Below, piece after piece: positions 51,317-60,345 of a stretch of 64,000 bases of DNA. The DNA is from Hydrogenophaga sp. 2FB (GTDB lineage Bacteria; Pseudomonadota; Gammaproteobacteria; Burkholderiales; Burkholderiaceae_C), in assembly GCF_005503365.1 (NCBI RefSeq), contig NZ_SCML01000029.1, forward strand, positions 18,659 through 82,658, written 5' to 3'. The notes under the pieces were generated by a model. The model had not been told where the DNA came from and searched no databases. It was given only the letters and a program-made list of their open reading frames with translations. The position numbers were made by a program, and so were the translations under genes. Numbering within the stretch: the first letter of the stretch is position 1; each line of letters begins with the position of its first letter.

Positions 51317-53173
51317 TCAATAGTCGTCGTCGTTCTGGGGTCGGATCTTTTTCAGCGTGGTTTCAACCCTCCATACAAGGTGAGCGAGCATTCTGATTTC
51401 CCAGCTGCTGCCATCTTCCGAGGCATTGACCGCGCGTTTGTGCAGCGTCTTGACGCTTTCGAAGATGGCTTCGACCTGTATCCAGGTGGCGCCTTCGCTC
51501 ACGTAGTCGGCCGGCGAGTCGGCGAACTGCCGTGCGATTTCCTTTCTCACAAGGGGTTTCAACTTGGCTTCGTTGAGGGTGTCTTTCAGGAGTTCGTTGC
51601 GGAGCTCAGACGATGCTCTCATCTGAACGGCGCGCGCCTCTTGTGCGATCTGGTGAAAGGCCCTCACGGTTTTTCCCTTGGTGTGTTGCTCGAGCAGCAA
51701 GCATTGATGCTCCAGCGTTTTGAGGCTTGCAAAGGGCTGCTGTGCCAGCAGTTCCTTCAGGTTGGGCAGCTTCATGGCCGCCTTGATGAGCTGCTCAAGT
51801 GCCTTGGTGTTCGCCTGCACATGCTCTTCGGATGTTGTGGCCAGCGCGTTGCAGACCGCATACACCTCGGGCTTGTACAGCGCCAGCATGTCCGGATGAA
51901 GTTCCATTTGCTTTTGCACAATCCTGTATGCCTTTGCGCGCTGCCCGCAGAGCCTGAGGAATGATTCCAGCGGCTGGCCCGAGTGGGCCTGTGCGTAGCG
52001 CATTGCCGTTGCGTGGAGTTTTTCATAAGACCGATCCGGAGACGGCTTGGGAAAGTATTTATGGAAGGATGTGATGGAAGGCAGCTGGTTCAGAAGTGAT
52101 GTGACGGCCGGGAAGTCCTCCGCCTCCAGGGCCGCGAACAGTGCGTCGCGCGCTTTGGCTCGCCGCAGAATCTCGGCAGGGTCCTTGAGATCCTCTTGGG
52201 CCTGGCGACTCTCTGCCTCCTGGGTCGCAAGCTCCAGAGGAGATTTCAGTTTTCTGGGGCCCATTCCCATGGTGTTCGTGACCCCCAATGTGTTGGTCGT
52301 CGTCGCCGTGCGGGTGGAGGTGTTGGTGATGACAGCCTTGTGGGCCGTGGTGGCCTGGGTGGACGTGGAGGCGGTGGACCCCGCGTCGGTGGTTTTGTGA
52401 CGCCTGGGGGATTGGAGTTCCTGCGCTTCGCTGGCGGTGCTGATTTCCTCGCGGGACTTGACCGAGTAGGTGCTTTGTTGGCTGGTGCCTGCACCCACGC
52501 GCGGGAGGGGCTTCGACGCCTTGAGTGGCGCGACGGGTTCGTCGTCCGACTCCGATGCAGCTCCCTCAGGCAGCGATGCCTCCATTCGCAGCATGGACTT
52601 GCGGTAGTCCTTCGCATCGGAAGGGTCGGTTTTTTTCTGTGTGTGGATCTGCTCGTAGCTCTCCCAGTGATCGGTGATCCAGCCCAGCATTTCCTCGCAC
52701 TGCGGGTCACCCAGTTGCCCTTTCAACGCCGCGGCCGCGTTGCCCAGTGCGCGCAGCACTTTCAGAAAATCGCGGCGGTCCTCGTTGCTCACATCGCCAA
52801 ATCCCATGTAGATGTGCAAGGCGTCAGGCGTCTTGCCGTTGCAGCGCGCCGTGTTCTCGGCGACCAGACCCCGCAGACAGTGCCGGACCAGGGCCATATC
52901 GGGCCCACCGGGCTTGCTCAGTTCGTTCGCCAGTGTGTCGCGGTGCGATTGGCTGGTGGTGTTCAAGGCCCGGCCAAGGCCGCTGCTGAACGCTTTCGCA
53001 TCGACCACCGCGAAGAACTGGGTCGACCCCGTGGTGGGCGTGGGCGCTGTCTGGCTCAATGGTTTGCTGCCCTTGCCCGCCCCCAGGGTCTTCCAGGGGA
53101 TGGCAACGTTCTGGGCGCTGGTGGGTGTGGGGGTCGGCTTCGGCGATCGGGTGGGCGCGCTGGGTTGGGCCAT
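51317..53173 (-). CDS. Unknown protein B of a paralogous pair (effector-like composition)
   Basis: A 618-residue protein, unrecognised, paralogous to protein A over its length (PDALHIYMGFGDVSNEDR, CEEMLGWITDHWESYE, AEILRRAKARDALFAAL, LRNELLKDTLNEAKLKPLV). The N-terminus is Pro/Thr-rich (SAPTRSPKPTPTPTSAQN). An extra segment at about 190-310 carries a Ser/Thr-rich stretch (STASTSTQATTAHKAV; NTSTRTATTTNT) like the Thr tract of the broken LRR gene at 34521-36050. No TM or signal peptide. ATG 53173 follows AGAGGA. The 78-bp gap to protein A suggests a shared transcript and an origin by tandem duplication. Confidence 0.8.
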   Translation of the reverse strand: MAQPSAPTRSPKPTPTPTSAQNVAIPWKTLGAGKGSKPLSQTAPTPTTGSTQFFAVVDAKAFSSGLGRALNTTSQSHRDTLANELSKPGGPDMALVRHCLRGLVAENTARCNGKTPDALHIYMGFGDVSNEDRRDFLKVLRALGNAAAALKGQLGDPQCEEMLGWITDHWESYEQIHTQKKTDPSDAKDYRKSMLRMEASLPEGAASESDDEPVAPLKASKPLPRVGAGTSQQSTYSVKSREEISTASEAQELQSPRRHKTTDAGSTASTSTQATTAHKAVITNTSTRTATTTNTLGVTNTMGMGPRKLKSPLELATQEAESRQAQEDLKDPAEILRRAKARDALFAALEAEDFPAVTSLLNQLPSITSFHKYFPKPSPDRSYEKLHATAMRYAQAHSGQPLESFLRLCGQRAKAYRIVQKQMELHPDMLALYKPEVYAVCNALATTSEEHVQANTKALEQLIKAAMKLPNLKELLAQQPFASLKTLEHQCLLLEQHTKGKTVRAFHQIAQEARAVQMRASSELRNELLKDTLNEAKLKPLVRKEIARQFADSPADYVSEGATWIQVEAIFESVKTLHKRAVNASEDGSSWEIRMLAHLVWRVETTLKKIRPQNDDDY

Positions 53174-53431
53174 GGCGTGATCCTCTGGTGGTTGGGGTGC
53201 GGGTATCTCGCGCGGCGCTCGTGATCTCCGCCTGGAGGCATGAGGGTGCCACGCGTTTTTCGTAACACGTGCGCGCCATGGGTTCCGGGCGGTCCCAGGT
53301 GGCAGACCGACGGCGAGCGCATCGACGGGGCGAGCGATGTCGATGCCGTGCTGCTTCGGCGGCCGGGTGAAAGCCCTCATGGCGCGACGTGCGAGCCAGG
53401 GCCACACTGGGCAACAACGCCGCCCGCTGCC

Positions 53432-54682
53432 ATGGAACACGACGCGCTTTCTCCCCCCTTGAGTCCCGAGCCCTTCCGTGGCTCCAACCATGCCCCGCTC
53501 GACCCCGACACCGAGGCCGACATCGTCGTCGTCGGCGCCGGGCCGGCGGGCCTGGCGACGGCGGCCAGCCTGGTGCAGCGCGGGCACAGCCCGCTGGTGT
53601 TCGAACGGGCGCAGGACGTGGCGTCCTCCTGGCGCCACCACTACGAGCGCCTACACCTGCACACCGTCAAATCGCATTCCGCGCTGCCCGGCATGCCGTT
53701 CCCCGACAGCGCGCCGCGCTACGTGCCGCGCCAGGGCGTGGTGGACTACCTGAGCGCCTACGCGCGCCGCTTCGGCATCCATCCCGAGCTGGGCGCCCAT
53801 GTGCGGGCCATCGAACCGCGGCCGGGTTTGGCGGGCGCGCCCTGGCAGGTCGTGCTTGCGGGCGGGCGGCACATCTCGGCCAACCACGTGGTGGTGGCCA
53901 CGGGTGCGAACCGCCGCCCGCTCGTGCCGACGCTGCCGGGGCAGGACCGTTTTCAAGGGCGCGTGCTGCACAGCCGCAGCTACCGCAACGCCGCGCCCTT
54001 CGCCGGCCAGCGCGTGCTGGTGGTGGGCATCGGCAACACCGGTGCGGAAATCGCGCTCGACCTGACCGAGCAGGGCGTGCGCACCGCGCTCTCGGTGCGT
54101 TCGCCGGTCAACATCGTGCGCCGCGACGTGCTGGGCCGGCCGACGCAGCTCTCCAGCATCCTGCTGGGCAAGCTGCCGCCGGCGCTGGGGAATGGGTTGG
54201 CCACGCTGCTGCGCAACCTGACCGTGGGCGATCTGGGTCGCTACGGCCTGCGCACGGCGCCGATCTCGCCGCTGCGGCAGCTGCGCGAGCAGGGCAAGAC
54301 GCCGATGATCGATGTCGGCACCGTGGCGCGCATCCAACGCGGCGAGATTCCTGTCTACCCTGGCATTCAAGCCCTCACGTCCGGCGGCGTGCGCTTCACC
54401 GATGGCCGCGAGCATCCGTTCGACACCGTGCTGCTCGCCACCGGCTACGAAGCCGCGTTGAGCGAGCTGTTCCCCTTCACGGCGCTGCCGCTGGACGAGC
54501 GCGGCATGCCCCAGGCGGTGAACGGGGAAGGCGCGCTCGAAGGCCTGCACTTCGTCGGCTTCGACGTGCGACAACCGGGCGGCCTGCTGCGTTCGATCGC
54601 GCAGCAGGCCGTGGTGGTTGCCGAGCGCATCTCCGCGCGGCAGGCGCAGCCGATCAGGGACCGGCATGGCAACGGGCGCTGA
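53432..54682 (+). CDS. Flavin-containing monooxygenase (YUCCA-like)
   Basis: A 416-residue protein with two dinucleotide-binding motifs: FAD site VVVGAGPAGLATAASL (about 33-48) and NADPH site VLVVGIGNTGAEIALDL (about 194-210). The LPGQDRFQGRVLHSRSYRN segment is typical of the FMO/YUCCA group, as is the late LLATGYEA motif. These enzymes oxygenate soft nucleophiles or perform Baeyer-Villiger reactions. I use ATG 53432, just before the variable lead; upstream in-frame sequence looks non-coding. It is divergent from unknown protein B over 258 bp in which I see no further gene, and overlaps the next gene by 17 bp. Confidence 0.88.
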   Translation: MEHDALSPPLSPEPFRGSNHAPLDPDTEADIVVVGAGPAGLATAASLVQRGHSPLVFERAQDVASSWRHHYERLHLHTVKSHSALPGMPFPDSAPRYVPRQGVVDYLSAYARRFGIHPELGAHVRAIEPRPGLAGAPWQVVLAGGRHISANHVVVATGANRRPLVPTLPGQDRFQGRVLHSRSYRNAAPFAGQRVLVVGIGNTGAEIALDLTEQGVRTALSVRSPVNIVRRDVLGRPTQLSSILLGKLPPALGNGLATLLRNLTVGDLGRYGLRTAPISPLRQLREQGKTPMIDVGTVARIQRGEIPVYPGIQALTSGGVRFTDGREHPFDTVLLATGYEAALSELFPFTALPLDERGMPQAVNGEGALEGLHFVGFDVRQPGGLLRSIAQQAVVVAERISARQAQPIRDRHGNGR

Positions 54683-55148
54683 CGCGCCGGCCGCGGCGGG
54701 GCGCACCCGCCTGCGCATCGGCGAGCGCGAAACGCGCATCGAGTCGGGGCCGGCGCACTGGGTGCTGCCCATCGGCACGCAGGCGGTGGATGGCGGCGGC
54801 CCGTTGCGGCACGAGCCCCCCACGCCTTTGGAGATCGAACGCGCCATCGAACACGTGGAGGATGCGGTGATGCCGCTGCTGCGGCAACTGCCGCCGGGTA
54901 CACAACTGCAGACCAGCGATGCCGCCGCGCGCGTGCTGCACGCCCTGGTCCGTGAGCAGGTGGCCGGTGCGGCCGACGCGCTGTCGCTCGACGACGTGGA
55001 ACACGTGTTCAACCACCTCGCCGCGCTGTCCATGGGGCGGCCGCTCGCTTCGTCATCGTGGCCGTCGCACACCGGCCTGGCGGCTTACCTTGTGATCTTG
55101 CGCGAGGCCATGCACCATCTGCGCTTCACGTCCATCACCCTGGTTTGA
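54666..55148 (+). CDS. Conserved-looking hypothetical protein
   Basis: A 160-residue soluble protein that I do not recognise. The N-terminal 15 residues are Ala/Gly-rich, then TRLRIGERETRIESGPAHWV and a helical part (LEIERAIEHVEDAVMPLLRQ). ATG 54666 lies within the end of the monooxygenase gene (17-bp overlap), indicating coupling; the frame keeps normal third-position GC bias, which supports coding. Twelve bp after its stop the DUF1772 gene begins. Possibly an accessory protein of the monooxygenase. Confidence 0.6.
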   Translation: MATGADAPAAAGRTRLRIGERETRIESGPAHWVLPIGTQAVDGGGPLRHEPPTPLEIERAIEHVEDAVMPLLRQLPPGTQLQTSDAAARVLHALVREQVAGAADALSLDDVEHVFNHLAALSMGRPLASSSWPSHTGLAAYLVILREAMHHLRFTSITLV

Positions 55149-55160
55149 AAGGCCGCCTCC

Positions 55161-55631
55161 ATGCTGACCCAACTCCTGCTCCTGACCTGCCTCGGCGCGG
55201 CCCTCGTGGGCGGCGTGTTCTTCGCCTTCTCCAGTTTCGTGATGAAGGCGCTGGGCCAGTTGCCGAGCGAGGCCGGCGCGGCCGCCATGCAGCGCATCAA
55301 CATGGTGGTCATCAACCCGCTGTTTCTCGGTGCGTTCATGGGCACGGCGCTGCTGGCGGCGGCCTGCGTGGTTGCGGCGGTGATGATTCGCACCGAGTGG
55401 CGCGCGCTGTGGGTGCTGGCCGCTGGCCTCTTCTACCTGTTGGGCACCTTCGGCGTCACCATGGCCTTCAACGTGCCGCGCAACAACCGGCTGGCCGGCC
55501 TCTTGCCCGCGTCGTCGCAGGCGCAGGCGTACTGGCCGGTATACCTGCGCGAGTGGTCGCGCTGGAACCACGTGCGCACGGCCGCCGCGCTGATCGCGGC
55601 GGCCTGTGCTCTGGTAGGGCAGTTGCCTTGA
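55161..55631 (+). CDS. DUF1772 (anthrone oxygenase-like) membrane protein
   Basis: A 156-residue integral membrane protein with four predicted helices (about 4-26, 52-74, 80-100, 132-152). The family block FNVPRNNRLAGLLP, then WPVYLREWSRWNHVRTAAAL, is diagnostic of DUF1772, which includes fungal anthrone oxygenases; bacterial members are uncharacterised. It follows the hypothetical gene by 12 bp and probably ends this transcription unit. Confidence 0.88.
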   Translation: MLTQLLLLTCLGAALVGGVFFAFSSFVMKALGQLPSEAGAAAMQRINMVVINPLFLGAFMGTALLAAACVVAAVMIRTEWRALWVLAAGLFYLLGTFGVTMAFNVPRNNRLAGLLPASSQAQAYWPVYLREWSRWNHVRTAAALIAAACALVGQLP

Positions 55632-55660
55632 AAAGGGGGGTTTGGGCGGCTATATCCGAC

Positions 55661-55687
55661 TTAAGTCCGGGCATGGTTGGCCGATGA
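55661..55687 (+). promoter_or_regulatory. Sigma-28 (FliA)-type promoter for the chemoreceptor gene
   Basis: TTAAGTCC (55661-55668), an 11-bp spacer, then GCCGATGA (55680-55687), close to the FliA consensus TAAAGTTT-N11-GCCGATAA. It lies 45 bp before the chemoreceptor ATG, which is itself a typical FliA target. Confidence 0.65.
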
Positions 55688-55732
55688 AACGGATGGTCCC
55701 TTCATCAATGCTTGCTCACAGAGGTTCCTACC

Positions 55733-57289
55733 ATGCTTGAACTTTCTCAAAAGCCCATCCGCACCCAGCTGACCTTGTTGCTGGCGGTCGCCGCGTTGTT
55801 CCTGGTGTCTGTCGCCGGTGTAGGGGCCTGGGCTCTGGTGCGCAGCGCGTCGATCGCCACCACCAGCAACGACGTCAATGTGCCGCAGCAGCGTGCGGGC
55901 AACGATCTCATGAAGGCGGTGAGCGCGCGCGCCATTGCCGCTCGCAACCTGGTGCTTGCCGCCGATCCGGTCGTTCGCGACGTGGAGTTGGCCAAGATCA
56001 AACAGGCACACGAGGCCACGCAGGCCGCGGTGAAGGAGCTCGAAACCCTGACCGCCAACGCGCCCGCCGAGGGCCGCCGCCTGGTGGCCGCCGTGGTCGC
56101 CGCCGAAACCGAGTACGGCCCGGTGGCGTTGAAGATCACCGGTGTGGCCGCCGAAGGTGCATCGCAACAGGCTGCGACCATGATCATCGAGCAGTGCCGC
56201 CCCTTGCTGGCGAAGCTGGAAAAAGCGGTCGACGCCCTGCTGACCTACGAGTCGGCCGTGGCGCAGGAAGACCACGAAGGCCTGCTGGCTGGCACGCGCA
56301 GCGCCATCGGCTGGGTGGCCGCACTGGGCGCCGGCGCGCTGGTGCTGCTGGTGTGGCTGGGCTTCGCCATCACACGCGGTCTGGTGGGCAGCAGCCAGGC
56401 CGCCCTGCAGGCGGTCGAGAAGATGGCCGCGGGCGACATGTCGCTGCACCTGGACGCCAAGGGCAACAGCGAACCGCAGCGCGTGCTGCGCTCGCTCGAC
56501 AGCATGGCAGCGCGCCTGCGTGAGGTGCTGGGCACGGTGCGCAGCGCGTCCGACCAGATCGCGACCGCCAGCGAAGAGGTGGCCAAGGGCTCGCTGGACC
56601 TGTCGTCGCGCACCGAGCAGGCCGCCAGCAACCTGGAAGAAACGGCGGCCAGCATGGAACAGATGACGGCTACCGTGCAGCAGTCCAGCAACTCCGCGCG
56701 CCAGGCCAACCAGCTCGCTGGTGAGTCGGCCGACGTGGCGCGCCGCGGCGGTGACGTGGTGGGCCAGGTGGTGCAGACCATGGGCGACATCAGCAAGTCC
56801 TCGGGTCGCATCGGCGAAATCATTGGCGTGATCGATGGCATCGCGTTCCAGACCAACATCCTCGCGCTCAACGCCGCGGTGGAAGCGGCCCGCGCCGGTG
56901 AGCAGGGCCGCGGCTTCGCGGTGGTGGCGGGCGAGGTGCGCAACCTGGCGCAGCGCAGCGCGCAGGCCGCCAAGGAAATCAAGCAGCTGATCGAAGACTC
57001 CAACCAGCAGGTGGCCGGCGGTACGCGCCTGGTGCAGGAGGCGGGCGGCACCATTGCCGAGGTGGTGGACAACGCCAAGCGCGTGAGCAGCATCGTGAGC
57101 GAGATCATGGCGTCGAGCACCGAGCAGGCCGATGGCGTGACGCAGATCAACGTGGCGGTGACGCAGCTCGATCACATGACACAACAGAACGCCGCCTTGG
57201 TGGAGCAGACCTCGGCCGCGGCCGAAAGCCTCAAGGAGCAGGCGCGCCAGCTGTCGGCGGCGGTGTCGGTGTTCCGCCTGGCGGCCTGA
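55733..57289 (+). CDS. Methyl-accepting chemotaxis protein
   Basis: A 518-residue chemoreceptor. TM1 is at about 15-35 and TM2 at about 190-215, framing a helical periplasmic sensor (4HB type). HAMP follows, then the cytoplasmic signalling hairpin with [20 protein letters not shown] and the [20 protein letters not shown] tip. Two methylation regions are visible ([28 protein letters not shown]). No C-terminal NWETF-type pentapeptide; it ends VFRLAA. Stand-alone gene behind a sigma-28-like promoter, so it belongs to the flagellar regulon. The ligand is unknown. Confidence 0.95.
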   Translation: MLELSQKPIRTQLTLLLAVAALFLVSVAGVGAWALVRSASIATTSNDVNVPQQRAGNDLMKAVSARAIAARNLVLAADPVVRDVELAKIKQAHEATQAAVKELETLTANAPAEGRRLVAAVVAAETEYGPVALKITGVAAEGASQQAATMIIEQCRPLLAKLEKAVDALLTYESAVAQEDHEGLLAGTRSAIGWVAALGAGALVLLVWLGFAITRGLVGSSQAALQAVEKMAAGDMSLHLDAKGNSEPQRVLRSLDSMAARLREVLGTVRSASDQIATASEEVAKGSLDLSSRTEQAASNLEETAASMEQMTATVQQSSNSARQANQLAGESADVARRGGDVVGQVVQTMGDISKSSGRIGEIIGVIDGIAFQTNILALNAAVEAARAGEQGRGFAVVAGEVRNLAQRSAQAAKEIKQLIEDSNQQVAGGTRLVQEAGGTIAEVVDNAKRVSSIVSEIMASSTEQADGVTQINVAVTQLDHMTQQNAALVEQTSAAAESLKEQARQLSAAVSVFRLAA

Positions 57290-57290
57290 C

Positions 57291-58229
57291 TTACCCGGCG
57301 CCGTTGCGCCGCTTCCTTGTCACGCGCTGTTGCGTGGGCCAGGCCTGCATGCGGAAGGCCTCGACGAGGAAGTCGATCAACAGGCGCACCTTGGGTGGCA
57401 TGAACTTGCGCGACGGATAGACCACGTATACGCCGAGCTCGATGGACTGGAACGCCGGCATCAGCTCCACCAGGGTGCCCGCCTGGAGATCGGGGCCCAC
57501 CAGGAACGAGGGCTGCAGCACGATGGCCTGGTGGCGCAGGGCCGCGAGGCGGCAGGTGTCGCCGTTGTTGCTGCGCAGCCGGGGTGACACCTTCACCGTG
57601 ACCGGCCCCTCGGGGCCCGTGAACACCCAGTTCTCGCCCATGGAGAACAGGCTGTAGCTGACCACCTGGTGCTGCGCCAGTTCGGATGGGTGCCGGGGCG
57701 TGCCGTGCCGGCGCAGGTAGGTGGGCGATGCACACAACACCATGCGCGTGCGGGCGATCTGGCGGCTCACCAGGCTGGAGTCGGGCAGGCTCGCGATGCG
57801 CACGGCCATGTCGAAACCTTCTTCCACGAGATCGACCACGCGGTCCGACAGGGTCACGTCCAGCGTAAGGCGGGGGTGGCTGGCCATGAATTCCATCCAC
57901 AGCGGCGCCAGGTGCAGCATGCCGAAGGTGACCGGCGCGTTGACGCGCAGCAGCCCAGCGGCCTCGCCGCTGCGCGAGGTGATTTCCGCCTCGGCGTCCT
58001 CCACCGTGGACAGCACGTCCTTGCAGCGCACGTGAAAGACCTCGCCCTCGGGCGTGAGCGAAAGCCGCCGCGTGGTGCGGTTGAGCAGCCGCACGCCCAG
58101 GTGCGATTCCAGCTCCGCCACGTGGCGCGACACCGCGGCCTTGGACATGGGCAAGGCATCGGCCGCGGCGACGAAGCTGCCCGCGTCGACCACCGCCACG
58201 AACACGCGCATGGCTTCAAATCGGTCCAT
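57291..58229 (-). CDS. LysR-family regulator divergent from LigB-type dioxygenase
   Basis: A 312-residue LysR protein of the large CrgA/AphB-like branch: MDRFEAMRVFVAVVDAGSFV, AAADALPMSKAAVSRHVAEL and LNRTTRRLSLTPEG. The effector domain covers about 90-295, ending with the basic tail TRKRRNGAG. It is divergent from the DOPA dioxygenase-like gene across 119 bp and probably regulates it, the usual arrangement for this gene pair in proteobacteria. Confidence 0.93.
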   Translation of the reverse strand: MDRFEAMRVFVAVVDAGSFVAAADALPMSKAAVSRHVAELESHLGVRLLNRTTRRLSLTPEGEVFHVRCKDVLSTVEDAEAEITSRSGEAAGLLRVNAPVTFGMLHLAPLWMEFMASHPRLTLDVTLSDRVVDLVEEGFDMAVRIASLPDSSLVSRQIARTRMVLCASPTYLRRHGTPRHPSELAQHQVVSYSLFSMGENWVFTGPEGPVTVKVSPRLRSNNGDTCRLAALRHQAIVLQPSFLVGPDLQAGTLVELMPAFQSIELGVYVVYPSRKFMPPKVRLLIDFLVEAFRMQAWPTQQRVTRKRRNGAG

Positions 58230-58348
58230 TTGTCTCTCGATCAGGAACAGTTTGTCTCATTGGAGCCTGTTTATCTCATGAATTGGAACTTTTAAAGTTG
58301 CCATCAACACGACGAGATCCACGACAGACACCACGACAGGAGAACCCC

Positions 58349-59140
58349 ATGAGCCGCTTGCCCACGCTTTTTATTTCCCACGGCGCACCCACCTTCGCGC
58401 TGGAACCCGGCCTCGCCGGCCCGAAGTTGAAGGCGCTCGGGCGCGCCCTTCCCACCCCCAAGGCGGTGCTGATCGTATCGCCCCACTGGATGACGCGCGG
58501 TGCCCGCGTGGGCCTCTCCGCGCTGCCCGCCACCATCCATGACTTCGGCGGCTTTCCGCAGCCGCTGTACGAGATCGCGTACCCGGTGGCAGGCCAACCC
58601 GCCCTCGCACAACGCACGCTGGACATCTTGAAGGCGGCCGGCTGGGCCGCACAGGGCGATGACAACCGCGGCCTGGACCACGGCGCCTGGGTGCCGCTGT
58701 TGTACCTGTACTCGGACGCCGACGTGCCGGTGTTCCAGGTGTCGCTGCCCGCGGGCCTGGATGCGCAAGGCGCCTGGGCGTTCGGGCAAGCCCTTGCGCC
58801 GCTGCGCGACGAAGGCGTGCTGGTGATCGGCTCGGGCAGCCTCACCCACAACCTCTACGAGTTCCGCAGCGGGCATGGCGACGACGCGGCCTACGCCACC
58901 GAGTTCACCGCGTGGGTGCGCGAGGCCGTGCGCCAGGGCGACAGCGCGCGCGTGCGGCGCACGCTGGACGACGCCCCGCATGCGCAGCGCGCCCACCCGA
59001 CCACCGAGCACTTCCTGCCGCTGCTGGTGGCGGCCGGCGCGGCGGGCGAGGGTGCGAGCGCCGAGGTGATCGATGGCGGCATCACGCATGGCGTGTTGTC
59101 GATGGACAGCTTTGTGTTTGGCGGCATCCCGGTCCTTTGA
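58349..59140 (+). CDS. LigB-superfamily extradiol dioxygenase (YgiD/DODA-like)
   Basis: A 263-residue class III extradiol dioxygenase. Fe/Zn ligands and active-site His are apparent in LFISHGAPTF, VSPHWMTRG and LDHGAWVPLLYLY; the family end GITHGVLSMDSFVFG is present. The group includes E. coli YgiD and plant DOPA 4,5-dioxygenase. The natural bacterial substrate is often unknown. AGGAGA (58338-58343) supports the start. Its LysR partner is divergent. Confidence 0.92.
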   Translation: MSRLPTLFISHGAPTFALEPGLAGPKLKALGRALPTPKAVLIVSPHWMTRGARVGLSALPATIHDFGGFPQPLYEIAYPVAGQPALAQRTLDILKAAGWAAQGDDNRGLDHGAWVPLLYLYSDADVPVFQVSLPAGLDAQGAWAFGQALAPLRDEGVLVIGSGSLTHNLYEFRSGHGDDAAYATEFTAWVREAVRQGDSARVRRTLDDAPHAQRAHPTTEHFLPLLVAAGAAGEGASAEVIDGGITHGVLSMDSFVFGGIPVL

Positions 59141-59223
59141 GGGCCGGCGCCATGGCTTTGCGCCGCGCGGGGTGTTGGGTACATTGGTAGCCACCGCTGC
59201 CTGTCCCCACTGGAGATCGCGCC

Positions 59224-60297
59224 ATGACCCTGAGCCGTCGTCACCTGATCGCCGCTGCCGCGGCCTGCGCCGCACCGGCACTCGTGCGCGCGCAGCAGCC
59301 GCACCATGGCCACCACAGCGGCCAGTTCGAACGCCTGAACCAGCCCGGGCGCATGGACCTGCCCGAGATCCACGCGCAGCAGGCGGTGAGCGACAGCCCG
59401 GCGCCGCGCGCCGCGCGCGCCGGTGTGTGGCGGCCCCGCGCGCCCCTGCCGATCCCGCGCACCGAGATGGCCTGGGCGGCGGCGTACCGCAACCGCGTGC
59501 ACCTGGTGGGCGGCTATGCCGAGCAGCGCGTGGACAAGCCCTACCACCACGCCTACGATCCGGTGACCGACCGCTGGGAAGAGCTGCCGCAACTGCCGCG
59601 CGGCGCCAACCACGTCGGCGTGGCCACGCTGGGCGACCACCTGTATGCGTTCGGTGGTTTCATCGAACAGAACCGTACGCCGCACGACGAAGCGTTCCGC
59701 TTTGATGGCGCGCGCTGGGCGCGCATCCGCCGCCTGCCCGAGGCCTGTGGCGCCATGGCCTGCGTGGCGCTGGGCCAACGCGTGCACCTCATCGGTGGGG
59801 CGATCGGCAGCGACTGGCGGCGCTCGATCGACTGGCACATCGTCTACGACCCCGCGAGCGACCGCTACGAGAAGCGCCAGCCCTTGCCGACGGCGCGCGA
59901 CCACATCGGCATCGTCGTCGTGGGCCCGTCCATCCATGTCATCGGCGGCCGCGTCGATTCGTTCCACACCAACAGCAGCCTGCACCACAGCTACGACGCG
60001 CAGGCCGACCGCTGGGTGGCGCGCACGCCCATGCCCACACCGCGCAGCGGCCACGGCTGCGTGGTCTACCGGGGCCAGGTGTTCGTGATGGGCGGCGAGG
60101 GCACCAACCGCGTGTTCGGCCAGAACGAGGCCTGGGACCCGGTGGCCGACCGCTGGGTGTCGCACGCGCCGATGATCACGCCGCGCCACGGCATGGGTGC
60201 CGTGGTGGTGGGCGACGAGATCATCGTGGCCGGCGGCGGCCCCCAGATGGGTGGCGGGGTGAAGAGCGCGATCAACGAGTCGTTCACCCTGGGCTGA
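59224..60297 (+). CDS. Exported Kelch-repeat beta-propeller protein
   Basis: A 357-residue protein with a signal peptide that is twin-arginine-like (MTLSRRHLIAAAAACAAPAL, cleavage after VRA or AQ). The mature part contains about six Kelch motifs with the paired Gly and aromatic residues (RVHLVGGYAEQR; HLYAFGGFIEQN; RVHLIGGAIGSD; SIHVIGGRVDSF; QVFVMGGEGTNR). Kelch propellers bind ligands or proteins; bacterial examples include sialate mutarotase-like NanM, but no sialic acid genes are here. Periplasmic. It stands 48 bp before the glycosyltransferase gene. Confidence 0.9.
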   Translation: MTLSRRHLIAAAAACAAPALVRAQQPHHGHHSGQFERLNQPGRMDLPEIHAQQAVSDSPAPRAARAGVWRPRAPLPIPRTEMAWAAAYRNRVHLVGGYAEQRVDKPYHHAYDPVTDRWEELPQLPRGANHVGVATLGDHLYAFGGFIEQNRTPHDEAFRFDGARWARIRRLPEACGAMACVALGQRVHLIGGAIGSDWRRSIDWHIVYDPASDRYEKRQPLPTARDHIGIVVVGPSIHVIGGRVDSFHTNSSLHHSYDAQADRWVARTPMPTPRSGHGCVVYRGQVFVMGGEGTNRVFGQNEAWDPVADRWVSHAPMITPRHGMGAVVVGDEIIVAGGGPQMGGGVKSAINESFTLG

Positions 60298-60345
60298 TCG
60301 GCCCGTTGCCACACGCCTGACACATCGCGCGCCTCCAATCGGCGC

